33,929 bases of DNA, taken from positions 1 through 33,929 of IMG/VR virus record IMGVR_UViG_3300005581_000065. One strand, written 5' to 3'. Each line of letters opens with the position of its first letter. Within the stretch, counting starts at the first letter, position 1. Positions 5,048 through 12,449 of the stretch are shown here, piece by piece. The notes beneath the pieces are model-generated. The model did no database searches. It had not been told where the DNA came from and saw only the letters and a list, made by a program, of their open reading frames with translations. The translations under genes were made by a program, and so were the position numbers. This DNA comes from a virus.

Positions 5048-5251
5048 TTAGTGGCCCGAGTAACTCACTGGCTCGCCCTCTTCCATTTCCTCAGCCACGC
5101 ACCAGCCCTTCTTAGCTGATTGTTTCTGCCATTTGGTCCAAGGTTTTGGACCAAATGCATCCTCCCAAGCAGCCTTTTCAGTGAGGCCATCGCCAAGGTT
5201 ACAGGTTCCATAGTGTGCACCGCTCTCTGATTTGATAATGTATCTCTTCAT
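5048..5251 (-). CDS. early hypothetical protein, 67 residues
   Basis: Starts MKRYIIKSESGAHYGTCNLG and contains AWEDAFGPKPWTKWQKQSAK and a C-terminal acidic run EEMEEGEP. The many aromatic residues suggest a small folded domain. It is the second gene of the early operon. I recognise no named family, although proteins of this kind recur among T4-like early genes. Confidence 0.75.
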   Translation of the reverse strand: MKRYIIKSESGAHYGTCNLGDGLTEKAAWEDAFGPKPWTKWQKQSAKKGWCVAEEMEEGEPVSYSGH

Positions 5252-5284
5252 ATCTTTATTTGTTATGCAATTTTGGGGTGGAGT

Positions 5285-5503
5285 TTACCATTCCTTATAG
5301 GAGCCAGCGTCCTCATTGTCAGAATAGCCAGCATTATATTCAGCTCGCTCAGAGGCATCAAGATCAGTTATCCGCGTACCCTTATACGTTCCTCCTGGAT
5401 ACCAGTGTGGCGAGCATGAGCGGCGATAGTATGAATCACATGAACCGCGATCATATAGAGATCCATGCAGTTTGCGATCGAATTGTGGTTTAGTAGCAGT
5501 CAT
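5285..5503 (-). CDS. conserved early phage protein (YDRGSCDSYY motif), 72 residues
   Basis: First gene after the strong promoter at 5,530-5,558, so probably among the earliest proteins made. The motif HGSLYDRGSCDSYYRR followed by PHWYPGGTYKG, and a tail EYNAGYSDNEDAGSYKEW, matches from memory a short protein widespread in T4-like marine phages with no assigned role. Rich in Tyr, Ser and Arg. Not membrane-bound. Confidence 0.82.
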   Translation of the reverse strand: MTATKPQFDRKLHGSLYDRGSCDSYYRRSCSPHWYPGGTYKGTRITDLDASERAEYNAGYSDNEDAGSYKEW

Positions 5504-5529
5504 ATTGTGGTTGGTTGGCTTACATAGTC

Positions 5530-5558
5530 ATTATAGCATGATTCTCGGCAAATGTACA
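5530..5558 (-). promoter_or_regulatory. strong early sigma70-like promoter
   Basis: Minus strand TGTACA (5,558-5,553), 17-bp spacer, perfect TATAAT (5,535-5,530). The spacer and flanks (TTTGCCGAGAATCATGC, then TATAATGACTATGTA) are almost the same as at the 32,508 promoter, so the two share a recent origin or strong constraint. It drives genes 5285-5503 down to about 2.9 kb. Confidence 0.9.
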
Positions 5559-5614
5559 CAACTATTTTCATAGGTGTGAAAATAAGTCCCGGACGTATAC
5601 CCGGTATAGAGAAA
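5559..5614. repeat. copy 2 of a duplicated promoter-upstream module
   Basis: Near-copy of 2,824-2,875. It has an ATTTTCA-TAGGTG-TGAAAAT hairpin, then CCGGACGTATACCCGGTATAGA. Both copies sit immediately upstream of a TGTACA -35 box. The module may be an UP-like element or the binding site of a regulator. Confidence 0.7.
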
Positions 5615-5642
5615 AATAGACTGGTTATCGTAATTTCAGCAT

Positions 5643-5684
5643 AAAAATACCCAATACCCCGTTATGAGAGGGGTATTGGGCGGT
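5643..5684 (-). terminator. intrinsic terminator after the ClpP-like gene
   Basis: A 10-bp stem CCAATACCCC/GGGGTATTGG with a 9-nt loop. On the minus strand it is followed by GTATTTTTAT, giving a U-rich tail. It lies about 45 nt after the stop at 5,724 and separates the replication operon from the early genes. Confidence 0.85.
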
Positions 5685-5723
5685 ATTTAAATAAAAGTAG
5701 ATTATACGAGTTGTGCGTGTCTA

Positions 5724-6365
5724 TTATGCTTTTTTCTTTTTTTCCTCAGCCTGGATACGCTTCTGAATAGTCTTTCCTCGTTTTTCTAACCGATCGAGTA
5801 CCTGTACAGCGTCCATCCAAATATCTTTGTCTTCAAGCATGTCTTTAATTTCAGACTCCGTGAGAAAGTCTGAATACATATCCTTAAAGAGGTTTGCACT
5901 CCACTTATGTTCATGCAGGATTCCACGATACATTTCTCCACCTTTACCAGCAGTGCCTGCACTGTAGTTATGGAATAAGAACATACTATGATCCGTTATC
6001 ATATACTCATCAGCCATTAAAAAGATAAGAGTCGCCGCGCTCATACATGCGCCCTCAACACTTACCAAGATGCGTGCAGGAGTTTCAGAGAGAGCCTGCA
6101 TAAATTGAATTGTAGTAAATAGGTTGCCGCCAGGGCAATTGATATGAATTTTAATAATATCAGACTCGCGACTGTTTCGTATGTCGTGAAACCACTCTAT
6201 ATAGTCGGTCGCGTCACCAATCTCGTCTGATAGGTAATATTCCTTAACTGATCCATATTCGCTTGTAAAGCAATCAGTAACACCACCCTTTAGCAAATCG
6301 ATTAGGCCTTTATTTTGTATAGTTTGTTTATGCATGTCCAAATAATTTTTTCGTGTTGTATTCAT
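5724..6365 (-). CDS. ClpP-like serine protease
   Basis: A 213-residue member of the ClpP/SppA fold, a cytoplasmic peptidase that in T4-like phages is thought to act in prohead or regulatory proteolysis. Visible features are an INCPGGNLFTTI segment (75-86, matching the ClpP N-P-G-G strand), the nucleophile Ser in GACMSAATLIF (Ser109), and the catalytic His in MFLFHNYSAG (His132). The third triad member, an acidic residue, probably lies in SEIKDMLEDKDIWMD. The C terminus is Lys-rich. The ORF overlaps the RecB-like gene by 38 nt; a second ATG at 6,335 (MHKQTIQNKG) leaves only an 8-nt overlap and may be the true start. No AAA partner gene is adjacent. Confidence 0.88.
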   Translation of the reverse strand: MNTTRKNYLDMHKQTIQNKGLIDLLKGGVTDCFTSEYGSVKEYYLSDEIGDATDYIEWFHDIRNSRESDIIKIHINCPGGNLFTTIQFMQALSETPARILVSVEGACMSAATLIFLMADEYMITDHSMFLFHNYSAGTAGKGGEMYRGILHEHKWSANLFKDMYSDFLTESEIKDMLEDKDIWMDAVQVLDRLEKRGKTIQKRIQAEEKKKKA

Positions 6366-7023
6366 TTATAATTTCTAATAAAGCTGTTGTCCAAACATCT
6401 CGTTTTTGCACAAAGACCAGTGGTTCTGGATGACTTTCTACAGCCATAACAATTACACCCTGATCCACTGGAACGCCCGTGCGCTCCTCGCACATAATTG
6501 CATATGCTGCCATTTGAATAAAGTAATTATCAATCTCACTGACAGTCTTTACTCGAGAGCTTGTCTTAAAATCAATTATGCTCTTACGCCCATCAAACTC
6601 CGCAACAAGATCAACACGTCCAGCCAAACCCAGGTGGTCAGAGTAGAGCGGAGACTCTTGAAGATATATGTTGTCAACCCTAAGATCTAGAATTGGCTTT
6701 ATGACATTAAACATATCCTTTACATGCGGCATCTCAGTGTCAGAAAAATACTTTTCTTCATTGTCAATATACCGTTCAGCAACTAGATGTAATGCAGTAC
6801 CTCGTGCACTGGCGTGTCGTGACACTCTATTTGCTTCGGCCTCACCAACACGAGCACGCCACTCGTGCAATGCATCTTTGCCTCGAACACCAAGTACTGT
6901 AGTAATACTAGGGTATGACTTTCCAGTTGGTGTCTTATAGACTCGCCCAGACGCAGATGTTACTGCCTCGAGATCTGAATACCCTAAATCAATTGGGGTA
7001 TGAGTGAAAATCTTTCTATTCAT
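6328..7023 (-). CDS. RecB-like PD-(D/E)XK exonuclease
   Basis: A 231-residue Cas4/RecB-type nuclease expected to degrade or process DNA ends. It shows the family order: GTALH (75-79, motif with the metal-binding His), an acidic residue near 123, AGRVDLVAEFDG (134-145), IIDFKTSS (149-156, the D-x-K core) and the QMAAYA helix (170-175). No iron-sulphur cysteines are seen, so it is closer to simple RecB-like phage nucleases than to Cas4. Its start overlaps the preceding small gene by one base (TAATG), and it is followed by the ClpP-like gene, an order I recall from marine T4-like phages. Confidence 0.9.
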   Translation of the reverse strand: MNRKIFTHTPIDLGYSDLEAVTSASGRVYKTPTGKSYPSITTVLGVRGKDALHEWRARVGEAEANRVSRHASARGTALHLVAERYIDNEEKYFSDTEMPHVKDMFNVIKPILDLRVDNIYLQESPLYSDHLGLAGRVDLVAEFDGRKSIIDFKTSSRVKTVSEIDNYFIQMAAYAIMCEERTGVPVDQGVIVMAVESHPEPLVFVQKRDVWTTALLEIINEYNTKKLFGHA

Positions 7024-7187
7024 TATATGGCATCCCAGTCAACAAACATTTTTTGTTGTATTTCCTTGTCTTTTCGACTGTTGTCAAAGCGACTCTTCTT
7101 ATGTTTTTTGTTATTTGCCTGATCATTATTGTCATCATAATAACCATTTTGCTTTTTCTTATCTCTATTTTTTCTGCTTCGTCCCAT
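7023..7187 (-). CDS. small Lys/Asn-rich hydrophilic protein, 54 residues
   Basis: Starts MGRSRKNRDKKKQNGYYDDN and ends KEIQQKMFVDWDAI. The N-terminal two thirds are charged and probably disordered; the short conserved-looking tail could be a binding peptide. It begins 3 nt after the zinc-ribbon gene's stop and its TAA shares one base with the next ATG (TAATG), so it is translationally coupled in the operon. A basic composition suggests nucleic-acid or DNA-nuclease contact, but the function is unknown. Confidence 0.78.
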   Translation of the reverse strand: MGRSRKNRDKKKQNGYYDDNNDQANNKKHKKSRFDNSRKDKEIQQKMFVDWDAI

Positions 7188-7190
7188 AAC

Positions 7191-7448
7191 TCAACGGGTT
7201 TCTATTTTAGTTTGTCTTCCACTTGCTTTTTTTACTTTGTTTAATACATCATTCCAACCAGAACCGGCTCGCTGAAGGACGGTCTTTCCTCCCTCATAAG
7301 ATACAGCAAGGGAAACTACTCCTCGCTTAACGCAATTCGTCTTGCTACATTGCGGGCACGGCAGAGCGATCGGAGCATCACGATCATTCATAAACTGTGT
7401 TTCTTCCCAGCGTGCGTTGCATTCGGTGCAAAAGTAATCGTATCTCAT
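7191..7448 (-). CDS. FmdB-type zinc-ribbon protein
   Basis: An 85-residue protein opening MRYDYFCTECNARWEE with a second pair CPQC near residues 31-34, the CxxC...CxxC layout of the FmdB putative regulatory family. The zinc ribbon is expected to bind nucleic acid. The C-terminal half (GSGWNDVLNKVKKASGRQT) is basic. It sits between a DUF6433-like gene and the small Lys-rich gene, within 2-5 nt of each. Confidence 0.85.
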   Translation of the reverse strand: MRYDYFCTECNARWEETQFMNDRDAPIALPCPQCSKTNCVKRGVVSLAVSYEGGKTVLQRAGSGWNDVLNKVKKASGRQTKIETR

Positions 7449-7449
7449 A

Positions 7450-7902
7450 TTATTCTATTCCTAAATTTGGAAAAGCTTTTTTAACCAATGAAGTTGTAAG
7501 TAATGGATATTTCTTATGCAGCTGTTTATCCTTCATTGCTATCAAAATTTCGGCGTCGAGTGCATGCACGTTTTCAAGTAGCTTAATAAACGCTGACTCT
7601 TTTTTAATCTTATTGTATGTATTGTTGCCAACTACTAGTCGAACTAGCACATCAATTTGTTTTCTAAGAGGAGAATAGTTTACGCCCGCCGGGTTTGGAC
7701 TTGGGGTGTATGGTGGAGCTCCTAGAGGAAGGTCAAATTTAATATCAGATCTGAATGCAGCCTGAAGTATAGTCTTTAACTCATACGACGCATTTTGCTG
7801 GAGAATGAGTATACGTTCTGCGGATTTTCCCGCTGCCTGTACCTTTTCAAAAATTTCAAAGGGGTGTTTTGCTTTGTTGTTTGATGCTGTTTGAGTTCTC
7901 AT
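7450..7902 (-). CDS. conserved T4-like phage protein (DUF6433-like)
   Basis: A 150-residue soluble protein. Segments such as HPFEIFEKVQAAGKSAERI, DLPLGAPPYTPSPNPAGVNY and ILIAMKDKQLHKKYPLLTTS match my memory of a family conserved next to RNase H in T4-like marine phages (DUF6433, from memory). No catalytic motif is visible. It is mostly helical and may be a replication accessory protein, judging only from its place between RNase H and the RecB-like nuclease. Confidence 0.75.
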   Translation of the reverse strand: MRTQTASNNKAKHPFEIFEKVQAAGKSAERILILQQNASYELKTILQAAFRSDIKFDLPLGAPPYTPSPNPAGVNYSPLRKQIDVLVRLVVGNNTYNKIKKESAFIKLLENVHALDAEILIAMKDKQLHKKYPLLTTSLVKKAFPNLGIE

Positions 7903-7913
7903 AATGTATGTTT

Positions 7914-8783
7914 TTATTTATGTGTAAAAAATTCTTCTGCGCAGGACATAAGCATATTGCAACGTTTTGTAATAAGATAGTTGAGTACCTTAGAATTTCC
8001 AACATTTGGGCATGCCGAATAAGCAGACGAGATTGCAGACTTTATATTTTCTGGTGTTTTACTAAGGTCAATTACAGTACTATTTCGGATATAATTGCGA
8101 TACACAACTTCTGGAAGAACTGTTTCTAATTTGCCCTCAATTGCTGCGGTGACCCATGTAGCCATCTTTGTTGAACTTAGTGGAGTTTGGCGGGTGCCAT
8201 CAACAAATACGGTATCACCCGACAAGACATTTGGAATGCCGTCACCACTATCGCCACGGAAAATATGCTCATACAAATATCGAGCAGGATCTTTATCATT
8301 AAGTAATTTTTTAGTCATTGGACTGTACTGAGAAACATTATCATATTTTTGAAGTTGAATAAAGTCTTTGTCTGCGCTGATAATCATTACCGGCTCGTGT
8401 TGTCCAAATTCCTGAGTAGACTCTACTAGTGTACCAATAATATCATCTGCTTCTGCGCCTTGTACAGTTACGACCGGATAAGGCATATGCTCAGTTATTT
8501 CATCACGTACCTTATTTACAATTGTAAAAATTTCTTTCCAGTCAAGGTCAGATGCCTCACGACTTTTCTTACGTGATGCCTTATATTGTGGGTAATAATC
8601 TTTACGCCAACTGCCGCCATCACATGCTATAATCATACGACCATACTTTTCTCTATACTTGAGATTATACATTCTCAGCGAGTTTAAGATAATATGCCGC
8701 ATAAAATCTTCAGTGATTTTCCCAGGTCGTGATTGAGAAAATACCGCGGAGATTGCGATTCCAGAATAGTCGATTAGTAGCAT
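7914..8783 (-). CDS. rnh: RNase H / 5'-3' flap exonuclease
   Basis: A 289-residue T4 RNase H-type FEN nuclease that removes RNA primers and adjoining DNA from Okazaki fragments. Metal-binding acidic residues are in LLIDYSG (Asp5), ACDGGSW (Asp55, followed by KDYYPQYKASRK), GAEADDIIG (Glu111, Asp113, Asp114) and SADKDF (Asp138, Asp140). An upstream in-frame TTG (8,798) would add five residues, but it lies within a perfect -10 box, and the ATG at 8,783 matches the family start MLLIDYSG. The promoter at 8,790-8,818 would start RNA at about this ATG. Genes for gp41, UvsX and NrdAB are in the same window. Confidence 0.95.
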   Translation of the reverse strand: MLLIDYSGIAISAVFSQSRPGKITEDFMRHIILNSLRMYNLKYREKYGRMIIACDGGSWRKDYYPQYKASRKKSREASDLDWKEIFTIVNKVRDEITEHMPYPVVTVQGAEADDIIGTLVESTQEFGQHEPVMIISADKDFIQLQKYDNVSQYSPMTKKLLNDKDPARYLYEHIFRGDSGDGIPNVLSGDTVFVDGTRQTPLSSTKMATWVTAAIEGKLETVLPEVVYRNYIRNSTVIDLSKTPENIKSAISSAYSACPNVGNSKVLNYLITKRCNMLMSCAEEFFTHK

Positions 8784-8789
8784 AATGTG

Positions 8790-8818
8790 ATTATACAATA
8801 TAGTGACTTAAATGTACA
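8790..8818 (-). promoter_or_regulatory. early sigma70-like promoter for RNase H
   Basis: Minus strand TGTACA (8,818-8,813), 17-bp spacer, perfect TATAAT (8,795-8,790), then CACATT and the RNase H ATG at 8,783. The normal start point, about 7 bp after the -10 box, falls at or next to the A of the ATG, implying a leaderless or nearly leaderless mRNA. The stop of the GIY-YIG gene is at 8,819, so the promoter fills the gap. Confidence 0.8.
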
Positions 8819-9250
8819 CTACTTTTTCCATAAAACTTTAACGTGAGCGCTGTGTATTTTAACGCCAATAAATTCGTTGTAAAAATCGTCAGTTAGCAAC
8901 ACTTCTCTATCAAATTGTTCCTTTGCTTCCATATAAGACAACTCCCCCTTAGACTTGCCGAGATATATTATTCGTCGAATAAAGTCTGATTTACGAGTCT
9001 CTACAAGTTCCTTTACCTTTTCACTACTGCCATAATATTTCTCCCAATCACTCTGAACACACTTTTTTCTCTTACGAGTTTGCCCCTTTAGGGGAGCTAG
9101 TTTTTTCACACTGGATATCAGCTTTTTTCCGATATATTTTTTACCGTTTGCGCTATCAGTTATTTCATACACAAACCCGATGTATCCTTCATCAATTTTA
9201 TCTTGGGCGAGTTCACGAGTAAATGGAAGTTCATTGTATAACCAAGTCAT
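8819..9250 (-). CDS. GIY-YIG domain protein
   Basis: A 143-residue protein with a GIY-YIG nuclease signature: GFVYEITD (25-32, the GIY strand), KYIGKK (38-43, the YIG strand) and downstream acidic/aromatic residues in DWEKYYGSSEKV. No NUMOD or zinc module follows, unlike the homing endonuclease at 30179-30808. Similar short proteins are conserved in T4-like phages at fixed positions, so this may be a resident phage nuclease rather than a homing enzyme. It overlaps nothing and is followed by the RNase H promoter. Confidence 0.8.
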   Translation of the reverse strand: MTWLYNELPFTRELAQDKIDEGYIGFVYEITDSANGKKYIGKKLISSVKKLAPLKGQTRKRKKCVQSDWEKYYGSSEKVKELVETRKSDFIRRIIYLGKSKGELSYMEAKEQFDREVLLTDDFYNEFIGVKIHSAHVKVLWKK

Positions 9251-9260
9251 AATCTATATA

Positions 9261-9461
9261 TCAAAGGTCATCATCACTAGAGTCATCTTCTGTTCCATAG
9301 GCTCGATGAGTTCCACAAAATGGGCAATATTCTGGGTATAACTCCTCGGGTTCTAGATCTTCAAAATCTTCTTCATCGTCACAATAATATTTATCAGTTT
9401 CGTCGTCCCAAGAGACTTCATAGACATATTTACATTTGGGGCATCGATTATTTTCTATCAT
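9261..9461 (-). CDS. acidic zinc-ribbon protein, 66 residues
   Basis: Two CxxC knuckles, CPKC (7-10) and CPFC (46-49), are separated by a very acidic loop with many Asp and Glu, and the C terminus is again acidic (EDDSSDDDL). A single zinc ribbon is expected. Strong acidity argues against direct DNA binding and for a protein partner, such as RNA polymerase or a nucleotide enzyme. It is encoded between nrdA and the GIY-YIG gene. No name is assigned. Confidence 0.78.
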   Translation of the reverse strand: MIENNRCPKCKYVYEVSWDDETDKYYCDDEEDFEDLEPEELYPEYCPFCGTHRAYGTEDDSSDDDL

Positions 9462-9476
9462 GAGTAGTGTTATTTA

Positions 9477-9662
9477 TCAATTAAAATTTTCATCGTTATA
9501 TTCGTCACGTCTTTCAAAATAACAACACATTGTCACAATTGGCCAACATGTCAGCATTAAAAGAGCAGCCACTATCATGAGTATTGCTGCAAATGGTATT
9601 ACTATAAACACACCAAGGGCATACCAAAGGGGTGGAAGTTTTATACAGTTTTTACCCCTCAC
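9477..9662 (-). CDS. small membrane protein after nrdA, 61 residues
   Basis: Starts with GTG at 9,662, overlapping the end of nrdA by 11 nt. Residues about 12-47 are strongly hydrophobic (LWYALGVFIVIPFAAILMIV, then ALLMLTCWPIVTMCCYF), enough for one long or two short membrane spans, followed by an acidic tail RRDEYNDENFN. Role unknown. Translation is likely coupled to nrdA. Confidence 0.7.
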   Translation of the reverse strand: MRGKNCIKLPPLWYALGVFIVIPFAAILMIVAALLMLTCWPIVTMCCYFERRDEYNDENFN

Positions 9663-11307
9663 ATGTACTACAAGTTAATATTGAACGAGCAAGTTCCTGA
9701 GAAGGGTTTGCGCTGCGTTGATAGTATAATGATTTAATCCCTTGTTGCCAAGCAAAGATCATCAATTCGCTGACTTCCTTTGGTTTGGTGTTGGGTGGGA
9801 TCATTAAGTTCAGCGACTGTCCTTGATCAATAAACTTCTGACGAGACGCGGCCTGAATAACAATCTCTTTTTGAGAAATTTCACCAAATGTTTTAAAGAC
9901 ATCCTTCTCGCCCTGAGTCAAAAATTCTAGATGTTGAACAGAACCGCCATGAGACAGCACATCCTTCCAAACTTCAAGAGTATCTTGCCCTTTGCTCTTA
10001 AGAAGCTTAGAGAGGTAAGGATTTTTAAAGGTAAATTTACCTTTAGCAAGGTCTTTTGTAAAGTAATTACTATTTAGCGGTTCGATTGACGGGGACACCT
10101 GTCCGAGGATAAATGAACTTGAGGTTGTAGGCGCTACAGCCAACGTAGTAGTGTTACGACGGTTATAACCAGTCAATAATGGAGGCTCTCCATACATCGT
10201 TGCCATTTGGGTAGAGGCCGAGTCGCTTTCGCTGCGAAGAGTGGAAAAGATTTCGGTATTGAGCAGTTTGGCTTCCATCGATTCAAACGCGATCATCTTA
10301 CTTTGCAGTAACGAGTGCCAACCAAGAACACCAATCCCGATCGCGCGCTGATTGATTGCGAACTTACGCGGCGCGTCCATAAATGGAACATCGGCAGTCT
10401 TGTCAATAAACTCAGTAATCACTGAATCCAGGAAAAGGTTAAGCGTCACAATAGCATCAGTGTCTTTCAATTCGTCCCAGCGCTCAAGGTTAATTGATGA
10501 AAGGCAACAAACAAATGATTCGTCAACGCCATTTGACAAAAAGATTTCAGTGCAAAGGTTACTATGATTAATCTTAAGACCCTTATCCTTATAAACCTGA
10601 GGAGCCGCGTTGTTAGCAGCATCAGTAAAAAACAAGTAGGGATAACCAGATTCGAAACGCTTTTTGATGACCTGACCCCAAATCTTACGCTTGTCTTTAT
10701 CACCCTCAAGCATACTATTCATCCAATCATCTGTGATGGTAACACCAATCGAGAGGTCTTGAATTGAGTTGCCTTCTCCACGAATCTTCAAAAATTCTTC
10801 AATATCGCCGTGGTCAATTGGCAAATAAGCAGCAAATGATCCTCGACGAACGTTTCCCTGTGATACGACATTCATCAACTTATCATAGAGTTCCATAAAA
10901 TGGACAGATCCAGTAGATGTTCCACCCGTCGAAATAGGTGCTCCGCGAGGACGCAAGGCTCCAAAATAAGCCGATGTACCACCACCAGATTTTGTCATCA
11001 TGCCAATCTCGGCAAGCTTATTTCCTACAATTTCCTCGAGGCGGTCATCGATATATGAACCAAAGCAAGAGATTGGGAGGCCACGCTCACGACCAAAGTT
11101 ACTCCAAACAGGTGAAGACAACGAGAAAAATCCCGCATGCATATAAGATTCAAACTTATCTGCAAATCCAGGAATATGTAGATATCGTTCAGCAGCCTCG
11201 GCAATATCGCGAATTCGCTGTTCTGGTGTTTCTCCCTCAATTAAATATCCACGCTCTAAAAATTTTAGCGAATCTTTGTTTAGCCAATAAATGTCCTTGT
11301 TACTCAT
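9652..11307 (-). CDS. nrdA: ribonucleoside-diphosphate reductase, large subunit (class I)
   Basis: Reduces ribonucleoside diphosphates to deoxy forms with NrdB, feeding phage DNA synthesis. At 551 residues it is far shorter than T4 NrdA (about 750), because the N-terminal ATP-cone and adjoining region are absent, so the usual dATP overall-activity control is probably missing. Active-site landmarks are all present: Cys81 in PISCFGSYIDD, the NLCTE motif (Asn250, Cys252, Glu254), a partner Cys at 267/268, the radical-transfer pair YY at 528-529 in LYYQRSANPS, and a C-terminal CSTC (546-549) that passes electrons from thioredoxin or glutaredoxin. No intein is visible. Confidence 0.96.
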   Translation of the reverse strand: MSNKDIYWLNKDSLKFLERGYLIEGETPEQRIRDIAEAAERYLHIPGFADKFESYMHAGFFSLSSPVWSNFGRERGLPISCFGSYIDDRLEEIVGNKLAEIGMMTKSGGGTSAYFGALRPRGAPISTGGTSTGSVHFMELYDKLMNVVSQGNVRRGSFAAYLPIDHGDIEEFLKIRGEGNSIQDLSIGVTITDDWMNSMLEGDKDKRKIWGQVIKKRFESGYPYLFFTDAANNAAPQVYKDKGLKINHSNLCTEIFLSNGVDESFVCCLSSINLERWDELKDTDAIVTLNLFLDSVITEFIDKTADVPFMDAPRKFAINQRAIGIGVLGWHSLLQSKMIAFESMEAKLLNTEIFSTLRSESDSASTQMATMYGEPPLLTGYNRRNTTTLAVAPTTSSSFILGQVSPSIEPLNSNYFTKDLAKGKFTFKNPYLSKLLKSKGQDTLEVWKDVLSHGGSVQHLEFLTQGEKDVFKTFGEISQKEIVIQAASRQKFIDQGQSLNLMIPPNTKPKEVSELMIFAWQQGIKSLYYQRSANPSQELARSILTCSTCEG

Positions 11308-11323
11308 AATCTAAAGTTATATA

Positions 11324-11377
11324 TCAATTTTCTAAAGCCAATTTTGCAGCCTTTCGACGAGCCCATGCTTCACTCAT
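11324..11377 (-). CDS. possible 17-residue ORF between nrdB and nrdA
   Basis: An ATG ORF reading MSEAWARRKAAKLALEN ends in TGA just before nrdA. A run of nine A residues precedes it on the minus strand, but there is no Shine-Dalgarno sequence. It could be a short leader peptide or chance. It lies in the only gap between the two reductase genes. Confidence 0.25.
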   Translation of the reverse strand: MSEAWARRKAAKLALEN

Positions 11378-11387
11378 TTTTTTTTAC

Positions 11388-12386
11388 TCAATCACCAAAT
11401 ATCGAATCTTCGTCAAAACATTGATTTTTCTTAGAATATTCTACTGGTCTAGACGAGAAAAAATCGGTCATATTGTTTCCGAGTAATTCTTCATCAAACC
11501 ATACTGTCTTTGAGAGCAGCTCTTGATCTATATCTACGAATGGCGCTGGCATTGAGATTTGTTTCATGGACTCATTGATACGATTCTTGATAAACTCTTT
11601 TAGAATAGGTGCTGACAAAGATTTTTCATCTATACCATTCACCATCCAATCCACAATCTTACTCTCAGCCGAGAAAGCCTCTTGGGCTGCACCATGAATA
11701 CGCTCTTCAAGTTCAGCATCAAACAATTCAGGATGCTCTTGACGAATAGTATTAATAATTTGAACACCAACCAATGCATGAATGTTTTCTTCATTACGAG
11801 TATATTTTACCTGTTGATCAGTATCCTTCATCACATTCTTAAAACGAGCAAAGTGATTAATTACATAGAATTGAGAGAAGAGCGAAACATTTTCAACAAA
11901 GAGCGTAAAGAGGATAATCGCATACAAGTATTGCTTTTTAGAATCCTTATAGAAGCGATGAGTGTATTTACGAAGATACTTAACGCGCCCTTGAATCCAC
12001 TCAAGCTTAAGATTTTCCTCGAAAATATCCTCTAATTCCAAGACTGAAAGGAGGCGTTCATATGCGTTGTTATGAATTACCTCAGTATTTGCCATAACAT
12101 AACCAAGATCTTGAAGGGCAGGATGTGGCAGGTTCTCGCCAAGTTTAGCCCAAAACGTTTTTACCGCAACTTCAATTTGACCGATAGCCGAAAGGGTACG
12201 TACAACAATTTCACGCTCTTGATCGCTTAAGTCAACTTTAAACTGCTGAACGTCACTCTTAAAATTAAACTCTTTGTCGGTCCAAAAACCGTTGTGCATG
12301 GCCTCGATAAACTGTTCTGTCCATGGATAATAGTTGGGTTTACGACTTATTTGTTCTTCAAAGATGCTGTGTTGTGTGGTATTCAT
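11388..12386 (-). CDS. nrdB: ribonucleoside-diphosphate reductase, small subunit (class I)
   Basis: The 332-residue R2 subunit that holds the di-metal site and radical for NrdA. Likely ligands are Glu72 (QIEVAVKTFW), Glu102 and His105 (TEVIHNNAYE), Glu165 (FVENVSLFS), and Glu199/Glu200 with His203 (RNEENIHALVG). The first ligand is Glu instead of the Asp of E. coli R2. A Tyr (109) lies 4 residues after His105, as in tyrosyl-radical enzymes. The acidic C-terminal tail (FDEDSIFGD) is the part that normally docks on NrdA. A good promoter lies 28-60 nt upstream. Confidence 0.95.
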   Translation of the reverse strand: MNTTQHSIFEEQISRKPNYYPWTEQFIEAMHNGFWTDKEFNFKSDVQQFKVDLSDQEREIVVRTLSAIGQIEVAVKTFWAKLGENLPHPALQDLGYVMANTEVIHNNAYERLLSVLELEDIFEENLKLEWIQGRVKYLRKYTHRFYKDSKKQYLYAIILFTLFVENVSLFSQFYVINHFARFKNVMKDTDQQVKYTRNEENIHALVGVQIINTIRQEHPELFDAELEERIHGAAQEAFSAESKIVDWMVNGIDEKSLSAPILKEFIKNRINESMKQISMPAPFVDIDQELLSKTVWFDEELLGNNMTDFFSSRPVEYSKKNQCFDEDSIFGD

Positions 12387-12420
12387 ATTGGAAAATGTTT
12401 ATGCAGTGTTGCATATATGT

Positions 12421-12449
12421 ATTATATACAAAAAAAGGTAACGTGTAAA
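12421..12449 (-). promoter_or_regulatory. sigma70-like promoter for nrdB-nrdA
   Basis: Minus strand TTTACA (12,449-12,444), 17-bp spacer, perfect TATAAT (12,426-12,421). The -35 box lies inside the 3' arm of the terminator hairpin of the upstream gene, so one sequence serves both functions. The expected start is near 12,414, giving a leader of about 28 nt. Confidence 0.82.
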
